Source: Sorlinia euscelidii
GTDB lineage: Bacteria; Pseudomonadota; Alphaproteobacteria; Acetobacterales; Acetobacteraceae
Length of the DNA: 64,000 nt
Assembly: GCF_036452155.1 (NCBI RefSeq)
Contig: NZ_JAWJZY010000001.1
Strand: one strand, 5' to 3'
The notes under the pieces were generated by a model. The model worked only from the letters and a program-made list of their open reading frames with translations, had not been told where the DNA came from and ran no database searches. This document shows positions 60,533 to 64,000 of this stretch, one piece after another (the stretch's first letter is position 1; every line of letters begins with the position of its first letter). A program made the position numbers and the translations under genes.

Positions 60533-63422
60533 GTGTCGCAACGCGTTCCCCTTTGGCCTGCGTCTGCGGACGCGCCCTTTATCGACCGCCATATCGGGCC
60601 GCGCTCGCGCGATATCGACGCTATGTTGCAAACGCTTGGCCTTGACAGTCTGGACGCGCTGATTGACGCCACAATACCGGCTGAAATCCTTGATCGCGAC
60701 GGGCCGCGCCAATCAGCGCGCCGCATTGGTGAGGCGCTTACAGAAGCGGAAGCTCTGACAAAATTACGGGAGATGGCCCAACAGAATATTGTCATGCGCT
60801 CCATGATCGGGCAGGGATATTACGACACGCTCATGCCTGCGGTAATCCAGCGCAATATCTTCGAAAACCCGGCCTGGTATACGGCCTATACCCCGTACCA
60901 GCCGGAAATCAGCCAGGGCCGCCTTGAGGCGCTCATCACTTTTCAGACCCTGGTCAAAGATCTGACCGGGCTGGATATTGCCAACGCATCTTTACTGGAT
61001 GAGGCCACGGCCTGCGCGGAGGCGATGACATTGTCGCATCGTGTCGCCCGCGTGAAAGGCAATGTTTTCTTCGTCGATTCGGACACGCACCCGCAAATTA
61101 TCGCTGTCCTGCAAACGCACGCCGCACCGCTGGGCTGGCAAATCATTGTCGGCAGGCCAGAGGACGCCGCATCGCGCGACGATATTTTCGGAATTCTGCT
61201 TTCCTATCCCGGTAGCTCCGGCGCGGTGCGGGATGATCGGGACCTCATCGCGCGCCTGCGGGATCGCGACGTCATCATCACCATGACGACGGACCCGCTG
61301 GCGCTGCTTCTGCTGAAACCCCCCGGGGAGATGGGGGCGGATATTGCTGTCGGTTCCATGCAGCGTTACGGCGTGCCGATGGGTTTTGGCGGCCCTCACG
61401 CGGCTTTCATGGCGGTCAGGGAAAGCTTCAAGCGGCATATGCCGGGGCGGCTGATCGGTGTTTCGCGCGATTCAGCGGGGCGCCCTGCTTATCGTCTGGC
61501 CCTGCAAACGCGTGAGCAACATATAAGGCGGGAAAAAGCGACCTCGAACATTTGCACCGCGCAGGTTCTGCTTGCCGTGATCGCGGCGATGTATGCGGTC
61601 TATCACGGCCCGGAAGGCCTGCGCGCCATCGCGCAACGTGTGCATCGCCTGGCGTCGATCCTGGCAGCGGGGTTGCGCAAACTGGGTGTCCCGCCTGTTT
61701 CGGATGATTTTTTCGACACGATCACCGTCTCAGTCGGTGACGATGCTGATGCAATCCTGAAGCGCGCGGAAGTGGGCGGCATCAATCTGCGGGATGCGGG
61801 CGGCGGCAAAATCGGCTTATCCTGCGATGAAGTCACGTCGTCAGAAGATATCAAAATATTATGGCGGGCTTTCGCGCCAGATGCAGATGTGGAGGCGCTG
61901 GCGGCCGAAATCACCGTGCCGCAAACGTGTTTCCCTTCGGTTCTGCAACGGGAAGGGGCGCTTTTGACGCACCCTGTCTTTCATCAATATCGATCAGAGA
62001 CGGAGATGATGCGCTATCTGCGTCGCCTCGCGGATCGTGACCTTGCGCTTGACCGGACGATGATCCCGCTGGGCTCCTGCACCATGAAGCTCAATGCGGC
62101 GACCGAAATGATGCCGGTCTCCTGGCCCGGTTTTGCCGCCATCCATCCTTACGCGCCCGCGCATCAGGTAAAAGGATATCACACGCTTTTTGCATATCTT
62201 GAGCAGGCGCTCTGCCGTGTCACGGGCTATGACGCTGTGTCACTCCAGCCGAATTCCGGGGCGCAGGGGGAATATGCAGGGCTGCTGGCCATCCGGGCCT
62301 ATCATAGGGCGCGCGGGGAATCGCAGCGCGATATCTGCCTGATCCCCGCATCGGCGCATGGTACGAACCCGGCTTCGGCCCATCTGGCGGGGATGCGAGT
62401 CGTCGTTGTGGCCTGCGATGCGCAGGGCAATGTCGATCTTGATGACCTCAAAGCGAAACTCGCCATCCACAAAAACGCCGTGGCGGCGATGATGATCACC
62501 TACCCCTCAACCCATGGCGTGTTTGAAGATCACATCGTGGCCCTGTGCCACCTGGTGCACGCGGAAGGAGGGCAGATCTATCTGGATGGCGCCAATATGA
62601 ATGCCCAGCTCGGGCTCGCTTACCCGGGTCTGTTTGGCGCGGATGTCTCCCACCTCAACCTGCATAAAACATTCTGCATCCCGCATGGGGGCGGGGGCCA
62701 GGCATGGGCCCGATCGGCGTCAAAGCGCATCTTGCACCTTACCTGCCCGGTCGGCCTGAAAAAGGCGGCGCGCACGCCGTGTCGGCGGCCATGTATGGCT
62801 CAGCGTCCATTCTGCCGATATCAGCTGCCTATCTCATGATGATGGGCGATGCTGGGCTAAGGCGCGCGACGGAACTCGCCATACTGAACGCCAATTATAT
62901 CGCGCATCGGCTTGAACCTCATTTCCCCGTCCTCTATCGTGGTCGACAGGGTTACACAGCGCATGAATGCATTATTGATCTGCGCCCGATCAAAGATGAA
63001 ACCGGTGTCACTGTCGACGATATCGCGAAACGCCTGATTGATTACGGTTTTCATGCGCCGACCATCAGCTTCCCCGTGCCGGGCACATTCATGATTGAAC
63101 CGACAGAGTCGGAAAGCCTCGCGGAGCTGGATCGCTTTTGCAATGCCATGATCGCCATACGCGCTGAAATTGCGGAGATTACCAGGGGCGATATCGCGTT
63201 GGCGGAAAGCCCGCTCCGCCACGCCCCTCATACGTTGCGTGACCTCACGCGCGATTGGCAGCGCGCCTATACGCGTGCGCAGGGATGTTGCCCGATGGGG
63301 GGGGTGACGCGGACAAATATTTCCCGCCCGTCAATCGCATCGATAATGCCTGGGGAGACCGGAACCTCGTCTGCGCCTGCCCTGATCCCTCAGCCTATGA
63401 GGATGTGCCGGCTACGGATTGA
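60533..63422 (+). CDS. gcvP: Glycine dehydrogenase (decarboxylating) GcvP, frame broken twice
   Basis: P protein: PLP enzyme that decarboxylates glycine. Starts GTG 60533 (AAGGAG nine bases upstream), with FIDRHIGPRSRDIDAML. Key blocks: GQGYYDT, ENPAWYTAYTPYQPEISQGRLEAL, LGSCTMKLNAATEMMP, and the PLP lysine in HLNLHKTFCIPHGGGG. The frame breaks in the five-base G-run 62693-62697, continues from 62704 in the next (PGMGPIGVKAHLAPYLPG), and breaks again at the eight-base G-run 63297-63304. One added base at each restores DADKYFPPVNRIDNAWGDRNLVCACP to a TGA at 63422. Joined length about 963, typical for one-chain GcvP. Confidence 0.9.
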
Positions 63423-63439
63423 TGTCGGTGGGTCTCTTG

Positions 63440-64000
63440 TTACCCGCGTATCAGAATGTAGTTGATGGTCATGTCGATATCAAAATGGTCACCGACCATG
63501 TCCGGCGGGATCGGCGGGAGCTGCGCATGCATACTGAAGATACTCATGGCAGCGGCATCCAGCGCGTAAGAACCTGATTGCCCCGTCACGCGGACGGACT
63601 TCACGCGACCCTGTCGGTCCAGCACGACATGAAGGGACGACTCCCCCTCCTCCCCATTGGCCACGGCGTCGGCAGGGTAGAAGAGCCGACTTCGGATCCA
63701 ACGTGAGAGCTCCTCCCCGTAATCTTCACTGACGCCACGGATTTTCCGGACGGAAAGGTTGGGCGAATTCACCGTCCCATTTTTGACGAGAGGCCCGTAG
63801 GACATATCGACGGGCCCGTGTGCGCCGCCATAGCGTCCTGTGCGGCGGCGGGGAGAGGGTGAAGCGTCATTATAATCCAGGCTCGCCATGTTCTCGAAGG
63901 GATTTCTGGATTTCGGCGCGCTTCGGCGACGCTGGGCATGACGCGGCGGAAGAGGCGGCGTCGGGTGCGGCGCGTCGGTCGGGATGGCCGCATCTGTCGT
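63440..64000 (-). CDS. tonB: TonB-family energy transducer, N-terminus beyond the window
   Basis: The C-terminal domain has YGEELSRWIRSRLFYPADAVANGEEGESSLHVVLDRQGRV and the GSYALDAAAMSIF block of TonB_C (PF03544), which contacts the TonB box of outer-membrane receptors. Upstream the frame is open to base 64000 without a stop: PTDAPHPTPPLPPRHAQRRR is a proline- and arginine-rich periplasm-spanning linker. ATG 63889 is internal. The membrane anchor is outside the window. It converges on gcvP, 17 bases apart. Confidence 0.82.
   Translation of the reverse strand, partial: TTDAAIPTDAPHPTPPLPPRHAQRRRSAPKSRNPFENMASLDYNDASPSPRRRTGRYGGAHGPVDMSYGPLVKNGTVNSPNLSVRKIRGVSEDYGEELSRWIRSRLFYPADAVANGEEGESSLHVVLDRQGRVKSVRVTGQSGSYALDAAAMSIFSMHAQLPPIPPDMVGDHFDIDMTINYILIRG

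Overview
The window looks like a chromosomal segment of an alphaproteobacterium, most likely an acetic acid bacterium (Acetobacteraceae). Reasons: the grpE-dnaK order, a ChvI/ChvG-type two-component pair, the mnmE-mnmG-rsmG-parA-parB block with a perfect parS site, an imuA-imuB-dnaE2 cassette behind an alphaproteobacterial GTTC-N7-GTTC LexA box, an sdhCDAB operon, and secreted-type Hint_2 proteins, which are common in that family. The genus cannot be fixed from the sequence alone.

Layout. 1-5.5 kb: dnaK (cut by the window edge), grpE, chvI-chvG, ogt. 5.5-11 kb: tRNA modification and chromosome segregation block, then tRNA-Lys. 11-16 kb: zapE and sdhCDAB. 16-25.2 kb: an accessory cluster, all on the minus strand, in which an unusual acyl carrier protein and a beta-ketoacyl-ACP synthase head four pentapeptide-repeat proteins and two Hint-domain proteins. 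25.6-27.9 kb: tRNA-Ala, YggT, an acyltransferase, a DUF3297 protein. 27.9-33.9 kb: SOS mutagenesis cassette. 34-37 kb: a glycosyltransferase and an asparaginase in gene-poor DNA. 37.3-44.6 kb: three tandem GH39-like glycoside hydrolases with conserved catalytic parts and different C-terminal modules. 45.2-48.4 kb: zur facing znuA-znuC-znuB, plus a possible 38-residue membrane protein. 48.7-51.3 kb: GtrII- and GtrB-type glucosylation proteins. 51.5-58 kb: rlmB, tRNA-Tyr, serB, miaA, ilvB-ilvN-ilvC. 58-64 kb: two small genes, a tandem glycine riboswitch, gcvT/gcvH, gcvP, and a TonB-family protein running off the window.

Two points matter most. First, the 16-25 kb cluster (ACP, KAS, 4 pentapeptide proteins, 2 Hint proteins) and the 37-44.6 kb hydrolase array look like two unusual surface or secreted-protein systems; none of the Hint or hydrolase proteins has a recognisable signal peptide. 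Second, dnaE2, rlmB, serB, the gcvT/gcvH junction and gcvP (twice) all carry an apparent single-base loss, and in all six places it can be put in a G/C homopolymer. This pattern fits systematic sequencing or assembly error better than gene decay, and it explains an apparent gcvT-gcvH fusion. Reading frames in this window should be used with that in mind.
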